A DNA stretch of 64,000 nt from Aphelocoma coerulescens (GCF_041296385.1 NC_091023.1:23313924-23377923), one strand, 5' to 3'. Positions 45,608-60,700 are shown, numbered from the stretch's first letter. Translations and numbers: made by a program. The notes: generated from the sequence alone by a model not told the origin.

Positions 45608-47188
45608 AAGAGTTGCAAGGGTGGGATTTTCCTCCTCCCCTTCTGCACAAGCTGAGTGCAGAGCCCACCTGGCTCTGGCTACAGGCTCTACCCTGCTTGC
45701 CAACTTCCACCTCTGGGCAGTGACATCAGGAACAACCTCTGTACACTCATTCCAGCAGCCTCACTTGGGTGTAAAGTTGCTTTTAGAAGCAGTGGCAGAG
45801 ATGAAAAATCTCTGAAAGATGGCAGGATTTAATATCAATTACAGTCCTCCTTTCTGTCAGGTGCTGGTATCTACACACCTCACTTATTCACCTTGTAAGC
45901 TGGTGTTTTCTTGCATGCAAAATAGAACTTTACACATTACAGATGAAGAACATTAAAGAACTAAATGAAAAAAATAAATAAGTGAATAGACAGCCATTGG
46001 CAGAGAAAAATCAAGAGCAAAGATGTTCACTTATATATCTACTTAAATACCCTACATAAGAAATTTCAAAGAAATATGATAGGAACCATCAGGCCAGCAG
46101 TACTGCTCTGCTGAGCAGGAACAGAGACAACAGACCGTGTGGAAGTGATTTCCAAAACAGAAAATTTGCTCAAGGGCGATGGTAAATGTAACAAACCCAG
46201 CAGGTATTTGCTGCACTGATTCCATGCACGCTGGAACTCGGGAAATGCCTTCTCACTCACTTTGCTCTCTGAAGTGTTGATGACCAACTCACACCCAATC
46301 CAGCAGTGCCAGGGCAGGCAGGGATGGACCTGTGTGAGAATAATGGGCTCCGGGGGGCTTGGCTTCAATTTTTGGGCTCATCTCTTGATCTGGCTTGGTG
46401 GCACAGACAGGGCTGAGGAGACACAACATCTCCTCCAAGCCCAGGCTGAGGGTGCAGATGACAGATCTGACAGGCCTTTGGCACTGGGAGGGATCTCATA
46501 TTGCTTTTAGGTGAGACAGCAGGGAAGTCAGGAGGAGGAGGATTAAGCAGCAGAAGACAAGCATCATCATGGCTGTAAAAACCCCAGGCAGTTACTCTGT
46601 ATTAGTGGCACGCCTTGTTCCCAAGGGGGAAATGAGGCTTTTAAAAAAGCCATTTAATTAGATTTAATTAGTTTGTAAAGAAAAATTTAAAAAAACGAAT
46701 TTCACATTCATACAAGAGAGGTGAGGGCCTTTCAACTGTAACCCTTCGGTGTTAAAGACTAAGACTGACCAAGGTTTGTTAGTTCTTCGATGAGCTCGAG
46801 CTTCACTTGACTGGCTCATTTCTGATCCTGGCTAAAAGCCACAGGTTAAAAGAAATTTTTGAGGACATTTCAGACTATTAAAAACCTAAAAGAAAAGTGT
46901 ATCATGAAACACCAACTTTTGCTAAAGTGTAGCTGAAGAGGCACAAACCCACTAAAACCATCTCGTGTCTCTACAGCTTTAGATTCAATGCAACGATCAA
47001 CAAAATGATAGTTTCTTTGTCCTCAGTGAAACTGGAAAACACTGGCAAGGCTATAAAAAATAAAATAGAATTCAGTTATCTCAGAGCTACACAACAAACC
47101 AAATCCTAACTCGCGTGAAGCCAAGAAGGCTCTTCTCGATTTCACGGGAATGCAATTTAAACAGAAACTTTTCCCCGAGAAAAACACA

Positions 47189-47200
47189 CCCCCCCCCCCC
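47189..47200. repeat. Poly-C run at the edge of the CpG cluster
   Basis: Twelve consecutive C residues follow AAAACACA. Runs like this are prone to length error in assemblies. Confidence 0.9.
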
Positions 47201-47234
47201 GCTCCTCTCCAAAAACAAACGGCACCAAAATAAG

Positions 47235-47395
47235 AACGAGCGTCTGCTCGCTTCTCCTCGGCTGAGACAGGGAGAACATATGACAAGCGACAGATTTTGG
47301 ATGTGTTCCTCCAAGCACTGGGAGGAGGCACGCGAGCGCTCGGCGCCGCGCGGAGCGCGACAAGCGCGGCCCTTCCGAGGGATCCACTCCGCTCC
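47235..47395. promoter_or_regulatory. CpG-dense cluster, candidate CpG island or alternative promoter
   Basis: By my count about 19 CpG dinucleotides fall within roughly 160 bp, in a region where flanking kilobases have very few. The densest part is GAGCGCTCGGCGCCGCGCGG near 47333-47352. It lies about 2.1 kb upstream (in MEGF6 direction) of the exon at 44997-45119. No TATA element or start codon context is decisive. It is short for a classical CpG island and may instead be an enhancer or an orphan island. Confidence 0.4.
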
Positions 47396-50300
47396 CCCCC
47401 AGCCTGCAGACATCTTGATGTGCCTCGTGGTAATAAACAGTAATGAGCCACATAATGACCCAGCTCCACAGCTTCGACTTCTATTTATACTAACAGGATT
47501 GAAAAGTAATAAAATCTCCTTGCTCTTTTGATTTCATTTTTTTTAAAAACAAAATGAAGGGAAGAATTACTTTATTCTTTAGCACCCACAATGCTACACG
47601 GCCTCCTGGGGTAAAATATTGACTGGGTGAGGTGGTCTAGGATATACAGCCCAATTTATTAACACCAATGGCTGTATTTTGAACCAAAATATTGGAACAA
47701 AACCTTTCCAGCTGAGGAGCTAATCATTATCCCCTTGATTTCACCAGGGTATAATCCATTCGGAAGTGTACAGTGCTGTTGCATGCTAATATATAGGAAG
47801 TTTCTCCTTTGATTGCAGAGTGTTCCTGTCAGCAATTAGAAATCTCTTCCTTCCTCGTTCAGCATAAAATGCTGTGGTCCAGCTACAAAAGTATTGGTGC
47901 TGTATGACTGAAAACCTCATTTTCTCCTTCTTCTAACTCCCCCTTCTTAATGCTCTGTCCAGGATTTCCTTGTCTCTGCCTTAAAACTCATTTTTGTCTC
48001 TCGATGAAATGTTTTCATGCATTTCCTTGCTGCTTTTTACACCAGAAACCCACCACCTTCTTCTATTATACTCAAAAAACCTGACTTTCCATCTCCATGT
48101 GTCTTTAAAACAAACACCTTATTTAAAGCTAATCATCGTAAAATAAACTATGATTTAATTTCTGAGTTAAGACAGCAAAACAAGCTTTTTTGATACATTT
48201 TTATTAGAAAGCAATCACATTCGAAGGAATACACTGACTAGGTATGAATCTCACCAGTTTTAGCCTTAATGCTACAAAAATTTGCTCTCTAAGCATCTGC
48301 ATCCTTTGCTGTCCTGTCTCCTGTTCAAGACCTTCTCCATGGCCTGCTCTCTGCCAAGTTGTTTTCTGCAACTCCATAATAAAGGTCAGATGTTGCCTCA
48401 GTCCAAAGAAGCACAAAAATAAATGATCTGAATGTGAAGCAATAAAGAATGTGTTTTACATTTGTAAAAGGCTGGGTCATGGAGCTTTTACAAGCTACCA
48501 TCAGCTGCTCCATATTCCTAAAACAGAGTAGTCAGGATTTAAAAATCTGATTACAGCTTTGCCACCGAAAAAAGAAAGAAAGAAAAAAAAAGAAGTAAAA
48601 TAAACCAAACAAAAACAATTCTGTCAAATGATAAATTTCTGTCTGCTTTCCATATTCAATGTCACTCAAGGTTGCAAATATATTTTGCCTTTTGAACAGT
48701 GAGATGTGTGAGAAAATGACAGAAAATTTCTGACATGTAACAAGTCTGCCACGTTAGGTCTGACTAAAGTTCAATGTTATCAAGCCTATCAATCCATCTG
48801 TAATGACATGCTGTAGGCACTTCAAAAAAAAATAAATGTGATGTTTGCTACTGCAATGTTTCACGTTTATTTATAGAGCCAATGTTGCAACACAAAAACA
48901 TTATCCATGGGACATACTGGATGTGAGCCTTCAATCTTGCCATGGGAAAAATAATTGAAAACACCTTTCATCTAGATTAACTTGATATTAACTATATATA
49001 TGATCTGTCTAGCACACGTGGGGAAAAATAAAATTCCACAATATATTTTAAATTCAGTAGTATGCTAAAATAGGGATTGTGGACATGTGCCCATGTCCCA
49101 CACTCCCTGCACACTTGGAATCATAGAACAGAACTACATGAAAAGGTGTCTTTTCTCCGAAAATCTTATAAAATACTTGATATGGAAGGAAACATGCCTT
49201 TTTTTCAGGAAGCAGACCACCTCTGCCCAATTAATCCTGCCTAGGAGCTACATGCTAAATGGAGAAGGACAATTCCAATCCTTCACGTCGCTCTTCTTCT
49301 TTAATGCTATTCCCAGTCTGAAAACACCACCCACCCTCAGCTCCAAGGAAAACAACCCTTCACCAAGCTTTTATGAAAATGTAGGTGATTTCAGATTTCC
49401 TACAAATAAATGAAAGCTTTATATAAAAGCAGACACTGGACAAAGTGGTTTTCATTGGTAATTCCAGTTTGAAATCAAACAGCAGTGACCTGCCCTATCA
49501 CCAGCTCTCAAATGAAGAAAGCAGTTGAAGAAAAATCAGTGTGAAAAGCAGAAATATATATTGGCATTGGGGCAGAAATCTCCTCTCCACACCTCTCCAC
49601 TGAGTTGCCGGTGAGGGCTGCAGCTCTGCAGGGTCTCCACCTGGAGCTCAATTCAGCACCTTTAAAATCCAGTGAGGGATTAAGCCTGCCCTGAGCACAG
49701 GACTGGCCAGATCTGGGGAAGGAGAAACACCTGCACCGAGCAGGGGCTCAGTTCTGCAGCAGGCAAACCATGAAGTGAAACATCATTTAATTTTGGCAAC
49801 AGTTTGTATGTTTAGATGAGGGGAGCACAGCAGTTAACTCACTGCCTGCAGGTTGTTATTTTTATCTTCCCCATACAAGTTTATGCAATATTCATTAATA
49901 TAAAGACTAATTTTTAAGATAACAAAAGGAATCTCATAACTGCCACCTAGTATTTAAAACCCATTTTCCCAGGTTTCTGTGTTTATCAGCTGTATATGAG
50001 CAACAACTTTATTTCCTTAAGGCAGCTACGTGCCAAGTTGCCATTTGGGTGCCCAGCTTTGGGGCTAACCCGTGCTCTGACCCGTGAGCCACTGACTCCA
50101 GTCCGTGTCAGAGCTCCCTGGACCCGTAATAAATCACTGAAGTGCAATAAAATCTGTAAAATCATTCTCCCACTGTTCCTGCAATCCTGCCTGAACAAAG
50201 CCCACCAGCACAGAGCGAGGAGGTGATCTGGATTAGTTTAAAAGCATTAGGGTAACACACCCTGCTTCAATCAGGAGGCACAGGAACCACAACACAGTTA

Positions 50301-53300
50301 TTTTAGAGGCAAGACAGCATTTCATTAATAACACTTGGGACCTTCTCCTGAAGACTACGATGAAGATGGGCTGATTTCAGGAATCTAAATGTTAAATACC
50401 TCTAAGAAAGCAATTTGATTCCTCTCTCTAACAGGCACTGGCAGCTTATATTGACTTTTATAGCAATTTAGAGACATCAATTCCTAACTCAGAAAACATA
50501 AATGCTGTTGGGTAAAACAAAAACCAAACCAAACCCTCATAATGGTTAGAATCAAAGTCTAAATACAGTTTATCATGTGCACCTGAAATGCTCCTATATG
50601 TGTCCTTTAATAAATCTGAGTGCCTGGCACACAAAGGTGTAGTACTGTAACTATCCTACAATTTGTTTTTATAAGGAGGTATTATAGACAAGTGTCTGCA
50701 AATCACAATGCACATTTGACAATTTCTCATATACTGATCTAAATTATTTGATTCAATTTTTTAAAAATGCTGAAGATCCAAAGAATAAGTACCTCATGAA
50801 GTTTTACACACTGAGTTGTTTTTTTTTTTTTAATTACAGCTCAGATGGTCTGCAACCAAAACCATATGTCTAAGAAAATCCCGAAACCTGAGAAAAGTTG
50901 ATTTGTACTTTAAAGGCCACTCATTGCTACAATGCAACACAGTTCACACAAGCACACATGCACATACATCATATCAACACCACACAAATATAATGTAATG
51001 ATCAAATACACTGGACAGGCTGCCAGGCACAACACTCACACCCCAAAGAGTGCATTTGTCTTTTTCTTGGTTTCCTGCAAAAAGCTTTGCAGCAGTTGTC
51101 TTTGAGCAGTAATTGTCTCTAAAACATAAATTACATACATCACTTCCAGCACTAACCATAAATTATCCGCCTGAATAGCAAACAAAGCTGCTCATTCTGA
51201 TAGTCAGCGCAGCCCGGGTATTGATTAAGCACTCTCAATGCTTTATTAGGTTTTCTTCCCCCACAAAGTCAATACCAGGATGAATATTTCTTCTTGGGCT
51301 GTTATGAAGTATCGTACATCTGAGTCATTATTAACAAGCGCCTGATTAGTGGAGCTTATTGGAGAGTTTGGCACAGGCTCCAGGAACGTCACCTCCCAGC
51401 AAACACCCCATCACTGCCACTGTCTCTGCTGGCAGCTGTGGTCCTTGTGCTTCCACAAGTTATCACCTCCTTTTTTCAATTTTTTTTTTTTTTTAATTAA
51501 AAAAATTACTGCTGCACTCATTCCTCTTCCATCTCCATGCCACATTCCTACATGCAGAGAACATCCGTCACATAACGAGTACGTGCACGGCCCCTGTTCC
51601 CCAGGGATGTGGGGCTCTGCCATGGTTTGCTTTCTTTCGTTACTGTGGCACTAAAAAATTTCATTTAATTCAACTTAGATGCAAAACCAAAAGCAAACAA
51701 AGATCCTTATTAAACATACTTAGCTAGCATTCATTTCTCCTTATTAAAATCATCATCTGAAGAAAAAAAAACACACACATTCACCAATCATTTGCACTTG
51801 CTTGGATTAAGAACAACTTCTTTGAAGTCAGAATAAAATCCTGTAGGGGGAAAATACAAGCTCAAAGTTTAAATAAGTGAAACCACAAGGTCTCAAAGCC
51901 CAAGATGCTGGCACATGCTGCTGTCTTAGACTGGACCTGTAGCTCATCTTGTACCACTACAGAGAACACTCTGTACCTGCTGCAGGTACAGAGATGGCCC
52001 CTTCCACCCCAAGCTCTCCTACACCACAGAACAGACTCAGTTCTGACATTGGCATTTAAAAGTCCTGTTAAAATCTCTTCCCCTGGTTATGGCAGTCCTC
52101 CATAACCATATACATGTCTGCTCACTTTTAAAAATTTTTCTTCCTCTTTTTATTCTTAACGTCCTGCACATTGATGACATTTTGCAACAACGACTTCCAA
52201 AATCAAACTGTTACGTGAAAAAACACCAGCTTTGATTTCTTTTGATCTCTCTTTAAAATTCTCTACCAAGCAGGAACTATTTCCTAGAAGTGAAATGCAG
52301 GACCTAAATCATGCCCGAAGCTTTCCTCTGTTCACTAACCGGAACAACTAAACCGAGAGGTGGAGAGAAGAGAAAGTCTATCACAGTACAATGAAATCCT
52401 GTAATGGTACTCATTTTTAAACTGTGTTTTCCCAGACAAGGTATGAATAATGCAACCAAACACCCCAGAACATCTGAATAAAGCAACACCAGCCTAGCAG
52501 ATGCTAATTGGCAGCAATTGGCGCTGATTGTGGAGTGAGGCTGGAGCTGTGATTACAAACAGAGCTGATGCAGCCAGCCCAAACCTCAAGTACTGCTGCT
52601 GCAATTAAAGATATTTTATCAAATTAGACAAGTGTTTGCCTTTCCCTGCTATGATGGTTATGAGCAAAACATAAAAGAAAGCCTGGCTGGCTGTACGGCA
52701 CCTTCTCCACATCAGAGCTCTGCCGAGATGGGTTTCTTTCCGCTTTGACTTTTTATGCCACAAAATGGAACCCTTTTAGAAAGAATTCAGGGCTCTGCAG
52801 TAACATCCTTAAAAGCCCTTGCTTTTGTCTACAAGTGCTTTTGCCCTAAAAATGCAGTCTCTTTGCAGCGTAGCTGACTTCCAGCACCGACAAGTGCTGG
52901 TTATGCACACTCAAACACAGAAAGGCTTTGAACTTTCCAAGTCTGATTTCACAATATAAACCCTTAGTATTTCTGCAGGCAGGTAAACATTCTTCAAACA
53001 TTTCCAAGGCAGTGACTATCAGTGAGGCTTCAGGACTCTTAGCAACTGGACTGATGTTTTGAGTGCAAAACCCCAAGCACAAAGCCACGGTTGACTCCAG
53101 CCAAGCCAAGTCCTGGTGCCCAAAGCAGAGGTCACAAAATGCACCTTGAACTCCAGACATCCTTGCACCCTGCTGCCTTCTGCTCTCCTGAGAGAGGAAG
53201 ACAGTAAACCACTTGGTCATGAACTAAGGCTGGCTCTTTGCTAGTATTTCCTATTATCCCCAACTCTCCTCTCCCGCTTCTGGATCTCAAGAAAATTTAC

Positions 53301-54734
53301 ATGAACTTCTGCCTTTTCTCCAGCTTCCTGTAAACACCTATAAATCAGGTCAGCAGAATTGAATTGAAAAAGGATATAGAAAAAAACCCCAATGTGCTGG
53401 GTCATTTTTAAAAGCTTAGCATTTACAGTCATTAAGTTTTACAGATCTCCATGAGAACCAAAAAATCAAGGCTATGCAGCCGAAACAGCTGGAGAGTGAC
53501 ACCCAGTGTCATCTAGAAGTGTAAATAACCTGAAGATACCCATGGGTTAGCCAGTGCCAGCATCTTCAGGACCAAACACAAGCTCAGAGACCACAGCACT
53601 GACATCAAAAAGGAACAGCAAGGAAGCAAAGGCAGCACTTTGTGTATTCTGCTCAACCTGTACTTTTAAGGGATTTATGGTGTCAGGTCTTATGAAGAGC
53701 ACTGCAGTGATCCAACACAGCAATAACAAAACCAGAGATAAAGATAGATGTGTACGTTGGTGATGCCTTTGAGGCTCCCCAGGATGAAAGGTGAATGAAC
53801 AATTTCAAACAGAACTAAATGCTTGTTCCAGGTAAAACCTGTCAGGATGGGTCAGATTGTAACAATTTAGTGGTGGCATACCACGTGCAACGTGGGGTGT
53901 TTAGAAGCTCTGCTATAGTATTACTCAAAAATCTGTGTACAGCAGCAATCTGAGTTTGTGACAGCAGGAGTGTGAGAGGATGAGCTCGAGCCAGCAGGAT
54001 GCAGGAATAGGGAACCGAGCGCTGCAAGAACGGCCTATCTGGAAATCAGCTCCCACACACCCAGGGAAAGGACACAAATCACAGCTTTAGCTTCTGGCTG
54101 CAGAAAAGACAACAAAGGAAAGTCCTGTTGTAAGTGTAGAATAAAGTACGTGCTTATTCCAGCTTTGTCTCTGTCTTTATTGTGTCCTCAGAAGAACTCA
54201 TCAATCTGGGCAAGCGAACTTTTGTCTACACCTGTGGAATATATGCCTCAAATCCAGGGGTGTCCTTGTGTCCACTGCAACACTGTGGGAAAGGGACACC
54301 CGAAGCACTCCACAGCCAATTCTGCTACTTCAATCCACTTCAATCCACACCAGGGCAGCTCTCCCCTGGTCCAAACCAGTCCCTGATGTCATGGGTACAG
54401 TCCCTGATGCAGCAGGTGGCCAGGACTGCAGGTGCTGAGTGACAGTGCTGCCACGGGGAAACCCTCAGAAGAGAAACGTCAAACCCCTCTCCTGGCCACA
54501 GGCCCCAGTGCAGGACCAAAGCCCCAAGCCCAGAAGTTGCTGCTTAACCTACAAACAGGCTGAGTGTTACAGCAGTATGGTCTGAGCAAGCTGACAAATT
54601 AGGCAGCTTAAATCTCAGGGCATTCCTATTGTAATAAGCCAGTTCCTTATAAACTATGCTTTTTCATAATATAATTAACCCCAGCACTAAGCATGTGAGC
54701 AAATGAGTTCATTTTTCACACGAATAATGAAAAC

Positions 54735-54767
54735 CTTTTTTTTCTTTTTTTCTCTTTTCTTTTCCCA
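54735..54767. repeat. Polypyrimidine tract
   Basis: An almost pure T/C run of about 33 bp (CCTTTTTTTTC, TTTTTTTCTCTTTTC, TTTTCCC) with no adjacent exon. Confidence 0.7.
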
Positions 54768-57700
54768 AACCATTATGAACAGAAATGAATGTAAAAAATT
54801 TCTCAGCAGAGAAAGGATGATGTGTGCTGGCTTCTAGTTTAGAACAGGAATTAATTATGGAGATTTAAATGGAAGCTCCTATTTTCTTTTCTTATTTTTC
54901 TTAATAGTTGTCCTTGCCAGTCTAAACCAAACCTTTGCTCATCATCAGATCTAGCCTGGGATTAGATCCAACAGCCTCTGCTATGGCCTGAAATGGGTTA
55001 AATATTTCTTCTTTCCTATATCCTCCTGAATATTCTCTCCCATCTTTTGTTTTCCATTTCTAGAAGATCTTTCTAGCAGTTCTGTGGGCAGAATTACTCA
55101 CTGCCCTGACAAAAATCCTGTGCTAACTTTAACTGTAAACTCGCTCCACTTCCTACTACAGAAAATAACGTTTCTGTCATCATTCCCTTCGTGGCTGAAA
55201 CACAACCACACAACCAGGTCACTCGTTTACAAGAGACACAAATGGGAACTGGTTATTCAGTTTACACAGGCAGAAGTGTAAAAGGCACAGTCACTGTGCC
55301 TTCCAGTAACTGATCTTGTGTGTCAAGGGCAAAGCAACCCATGGGAACAAAAAGAGAAAAGATTAAATCTTCATCAGTTTTAATTTGTAAAGAAACCCAA
55401 GGGAAGTCATTATTCCCAGAAACTCCATAGCCTAATTTGTCTTCCCAATTCTTCCAACTTCTCTGACACCAATGGGTGCTCGTTAACTATTGCTTGCTGT
55501 GATTGGTGCTTACTGTCCCTGCTGAAAGGGAGTCCTTTGAAAAGGCAGAGAGGGCATTTAGTGCTGAACAGGAGCTAAACATTGCAGAGAGGTCTGAGTC
55601 CTCCTCATCAGAAACAGCAGCCAGGTGAGCATCCTTTCACTGAAAGGGAATTCCCACTAAGGAATTCAACCAGGGCACTTAAACTTGAATATGGAGTTAC
55701 ATCAAGCTTGAAAAAAGAGGGATGTACAAACCATTAACTCTCATGCAGATTTCACCAGTGACAAGCTCAAAGCACAGAATTGAAGAAACAGGATTTTCCC
55801 TTTCCACTTAAATTAACAATGAGTAGCTGAGCGCAGCTGTGGTTTCTCAGGGCCTTTCCCAGCAGAGCAGCACAGAACCCTCCTTTAAAACAAATCAATC
55901 TGGCCCAGTGTGGTGGGGCAAGGCAGACACTCTGCAGAAGGAGCAATGTGGCATCCAGTTCCCTCAGCCTGACACCAGCATTTGAACCTGGGACCTTCCC
56001 TGCTCTGTTCACACATGTGCTCACCACGTGTAGCTGCTGCCTGAGCACAGGGAGCAGGCTCAGCTTCACAGCCTGGGAATTCTGCTCATAAAAATATGGG
56101 ATCCCAAGGTTTTTCCAACAGACCAGTGTCAAAGGTGATCACAGGCAGAAATTAGAGGGCTGAAATTGTTAATCCTGCATGGCTGAAATTAATTCATACC
56201 ACAGCAGGAAGAGTCAGTTTCATGTAACCCAAACTTCACGTTCTGGTTCCCAACACAAACTACATTTGCCATTTAAATCCCTTTGGATGTCAGGCATCTG
56301 GTCTTGATGGAGAGCCACACCTATTTTTTTCAGGGGGTATAACCAAAGAGAAATTTGCATTTGCGTTTTCAGCGAGACATCAGCGTCTCATCAGTTTAAA
56401 TAATTTCAAATTTACAAGTTACTACATCATTTGGTCTTTTTATACACGAACATTTTACACCTTAAAACATGCTCTGCCTCTCTCCCTGCAAACAGCTGAC
56501 ATATATTTTCATGTTCCTCACCATTAACAAAGTGTGCGCCATAATAGAATATTACATCACACCACGCTCCTGTACAATTGTTTGGTTTAGGATAACAAAC
56601 TCTGATTTTTTTGAGCAACACTAAGGTCAAAGTATTAAATTTCAATCTCTTGAACAGAACATGCATTAGAAATAAACTTGAAGTTTTAAAGATCTATTGA
56701 AAATGCTCAAAAAATTGGAAACAGACAGCAAAAGGCAAACACTACTAGGGGGAGAAAAATTCAAACAGGGCCAGAAGGCTGTGTAAAAATAAATACATAT
56801 CCAGCTCACACTTGTGTGCAGCACACGTAACACGGACAAAGACAAGTATATTCCACAGACGTGTGTATTGTTTGGAGTCTGAGTCCTATTTTCAGAAGAG
56901 AGAGGAAGTAAATCAATAAGTGTGTTTGCCTTGATCTTTAGCTCACTCTTACAGACCACTCAGAGCATCTCATTTAACCAAAGCTCTTCAAACCCAGCAC
57001 TGCCAGCTCTTCAGCTGGTGGAAAAACAGTTGTACAACGCACATCAGAGGAATCCAAGGCTGAACAGCCTGGCCTGAGCACTGATTAAAACCAAGATCTT
57101 TTCTTGCTATATGCATAAAACCCCCCTAAACCTGAGCAACAAGGCAGGACAGCAGCCGCAGGTCGATGCCAGTTCACGGCTCAGGTTTCCACATTCGGAA
57201 TTTCACCCTTCAGTTCCAACCAAGAAAATTAATTCCTCACATTCAAGCCAGGCTAATTACTTTTTTTTGCATGGGAGAAACAGCCAAATTCACTGTGACG
57301 CACAAAGGGGAAGTGTGATCTATGAGCAAAGTACATCCACCACAACATTACGGATGGTTCTGGAAATGCAGCCAGAAACAGACGTCGCTCCCAACATTGC
57401 CGCTGTTGCCAACAGTTACCACCTAATGCTGTCTGAGAGACTGCAGTGATTTCATGTTCAAAGGGAAAGGCAGAGCCTCTGCCTCCTCCGATCCCACGCT
57501 GCCGTTACTGCTGGCAACGGGGAGTTTTAACAACTGGAGGATATTCCTGGAGAAGGCAGCGATCGCCTTCCCCACATGGGATGCGGCCCCTGCGTGTGCG
57601 TCCCCGGGTTACTCAAAAAAACAACAAACCACCCCAAAACCCTGAGGCTTGGCCTGAAGTTTTCTGCTGAAGGAATGAATGCAGCAAGGCCATAAGCTGT

Positions 57701-60700
57701 TCTTCAATTACAGGATACTTTAGTTATCAATTTCACTTTTTCTGTCCACGCTGCACGGCCTCTTTGGCCCACCTAGGAGCTTAAAAGGATTCATTTTACT
57801 AGATATTTATACTTCCTAATTTTACTAAATATTCATCTCTCTTCTCCAGGATACCTGCATTATGACCATTAACAAACAGTGAAAAGTGCTGATAACATGT
57901 GAATATTTCTCTGTATTTATTTTTTTAAACACAGGAAAGGGGTGAATGGTGGCCAACACAGGTAATGGTAAAACCTGGTCATTACACCACTAGAGCAAAA
58001 GACCAGAGGTTCAAAGATGGGAGAGGAGGAAGTGAATAGCTTAACTTAACAGGCAAACTTTGACAGAACATAAAGCTAAGAAGGATAATTTGTTAATATT
58101 AGAAAACCTAAAATTATTAATGGGAATTGTTAAGATTCTTGAGCATCCAGCCATGCCATACCCCTCTGAAATACACGTTTTAAAACGCAGCTCCAATTCC
58201 TTACATCTTTGTCTTTTTAGGGATCACTTCCTGAAATTCCTTTTGTGCATTATCAAAGAGACAGCTTTTCCAGGAAGAAATCAGTTGGTTTGGGAGAAGA
58301 GCAACAAATCTTCTTAGGCCGAGATTTAGGCTGTGTTCTTAACTGCTCCCCTAAGCCTGCAACCCAGAGAGGCAAAATTCCACTGTAAAATAGACCTCAA
58401 GCTTAACTTACAAGAATCTGCTTCATCTTCAGGTGAAAGGTGCAAAATACTTCTAAATTTTTTTTTCCCTTATTTCTTCCTTTCCCATCACCTCGACAGT
58501 CCCATGCTTCCAATTAAATTAAAAACCAGACCAGTGTAGTTTTGTGGGGTTTTCCCCTCCCATGATAAAGTATAATTATGAGATGGGGGGATAAAATTAC
58601 AAATTCCACCAAGGTCATTAATGTACAAAATGCAAATTGTCTCCCATTTGTCAAAGACCCTGGGGAAGTCTAGAGATAATTGAAATGATAGATGAACAGA
58701 GGAGACTAACTGCTAATGGTCTGTATATCAATGAATCAATGTCACATTTATGAAGGGCTTTGGGAAATTATTCTAAATACTTCATCTACAACAGCTGAAG
58801 TTTAGCGTACTTTTTACTTTTTAATGCTGAAAAATTAATGAAAAAGTTCAGTTTATAGTTACACAAGTGTAAACCTGGGGTAATTAAAGGTGGATGGCAA
58901 GAACTTAAAGTGCTACTGATGTTTGTGCCAGATTATTACCAAAGTTCTCAGTTACCAGGGATTATGGTATAAAAGCAATATATATTTCAGAGATAATCAA
59001 ATATAGGACCAGCCCTCACCCTCAAAGCATTTAAACTCAGCTATTTCCCTCTGCAACTCATTTTCTTCAGAATGTGGATAAACTGAAAAATCAAGGAGTA
59101 TACTTACCACTGATTGCAGTGCTTTCCTATTTTCCTGGTATTTTCAATCACAAACTGAACTGCTCAGAGCAGGGGCTGTTTTCAGATGTATTTATGGGGC
59201 ACTGACCAAACAAGAACAGGGAACAGACAGAGGAAAAAAACAAAATATTTCCTTTTCACACAAAAAGTGAAGCAAATCCTGCAGGTATAACTTCGGTACA
59301 GTTTCACAGAAAAGAGTATTTCCACTTCAGAAGAGAAAAAGCTAAAAACCAGTAGATTTTACAAAACCAGTAATTCCCTCTGCAGAGCCCTCTCCCAGCT
59401 GTGATCTGGCCAGGCGACATTAGTAAGAGCCAGTGAGGAGGAGACATAAACAAAAAAATAAAATTTCAACATTAAGATGTCATTTTGGTTGAATCTGTAA
59501 ATAGTTTGGTGAGGTGAGTCAGTTTAGAGGATTTCTTCTGTTATTATGATTATTAATACATTTATTATTCTTTTCTCCTGCTTTTCTTCCCACACACCAG
59601 GAAACTTTGGATGAAGGGAAGCCAGGACAACTGCAGGCTTCTTTTGTGAAAAAAATAAAAATCTTTCTCTAGCAAAAAATGCATCACACCCCGTTTAAGA
59701 GGCAGTTTACACTGCAACAGGTACGATCACTACAAAATCACATGAGTTAAACCCTTTTCAGTCCCAGTCTCACTAAACAAAATCACATGGAGTGGACTGG
59801 GAAAAGAGGTGAGTTTTATGAAGTATCTGTAGGATTGAGAGAGATCTATTTCATCTGGAAATAGCACCACGATTGCTTGGCTTGTGGAAACATGAACTAA
59901 TCCAGAAACGAACGTGAACATCCAGAACATCTGATTTCACCAGAATCTGAATGAAATGGTCCTGTCTGAAACACAGAACTGCTCCTCCTGCTCCAGGATT
60001 TGGCACATGAAACAAGAAGGGAACAAGGCTCTCAGGCAAACAGCACCGAGAGGAAACTTCACTGCTGTCCGAGGAAAGGTAACACGCACACATTGCAGGT
60101 AAAATGATCACACTACATTTTCTGGTCATTACAACCACAAATATTTATAAAAATAATTAAGAAGTCCCATCAAGCTGCTGAAAAAACGAAGAGGAACGTC
60201 CACGTGTTGAAACCAGCATTCTCAATTATACAATGTCACTAAGGATGGTGGAGATGTGGAGTAGCTTTTAAACCCAGCAGTGTAACAGCTCACCTTAGCT
60301 AAATGAATGTGTATTTGTCTCCTTTTATCTATTGTTAGATATCTCCCAAGAGATATCTGCTTGGAGGGCAGCAGGAGTGCTCCCTCTCCAAGGCCTCCGA
60401 GCTGCCCTTCCTGCCCCGCAGCCTCCCCTGCGCTCCCCAAATCTTTCCCCCAAGAAAGAGGCACAGAGAGCAGAGGGAAAAAAGGTCCCCACCAAAGAGC
60501 AAAAGCTACACCGAAGAAATAAAGCTGAGCTTTACAGAAATCCTTTACTCGCCCGTGAAGGTGGATATCAAGGGCTTTCTCTGAGCATCTCGGTTTTGCT
60601 GCTCTCCATCTCTGCTGGACTCCCACCTGGGGTTTCACAGAGATGCTAAAGGAGCAAACCCCTGGCCTTCATGGATTTTCAGGGGACGGTTGGCTCTCCA

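Noticed and set aside
47023..47531. Several overlapping open frames on both strands over the CpG cluster
   Set aside because: Open frames in multiple frames are expected in CpG-rich DNA that lacks AT-rich stop codons. None shows a family signature, so only the CpG density is reported.
60222..60638. 138-codon minus-strand frame in a GC-richer patch
   Set aside because: There is no EMI or EGF cysteine pattern, and no matching acceptor and donor pair in phase 1.
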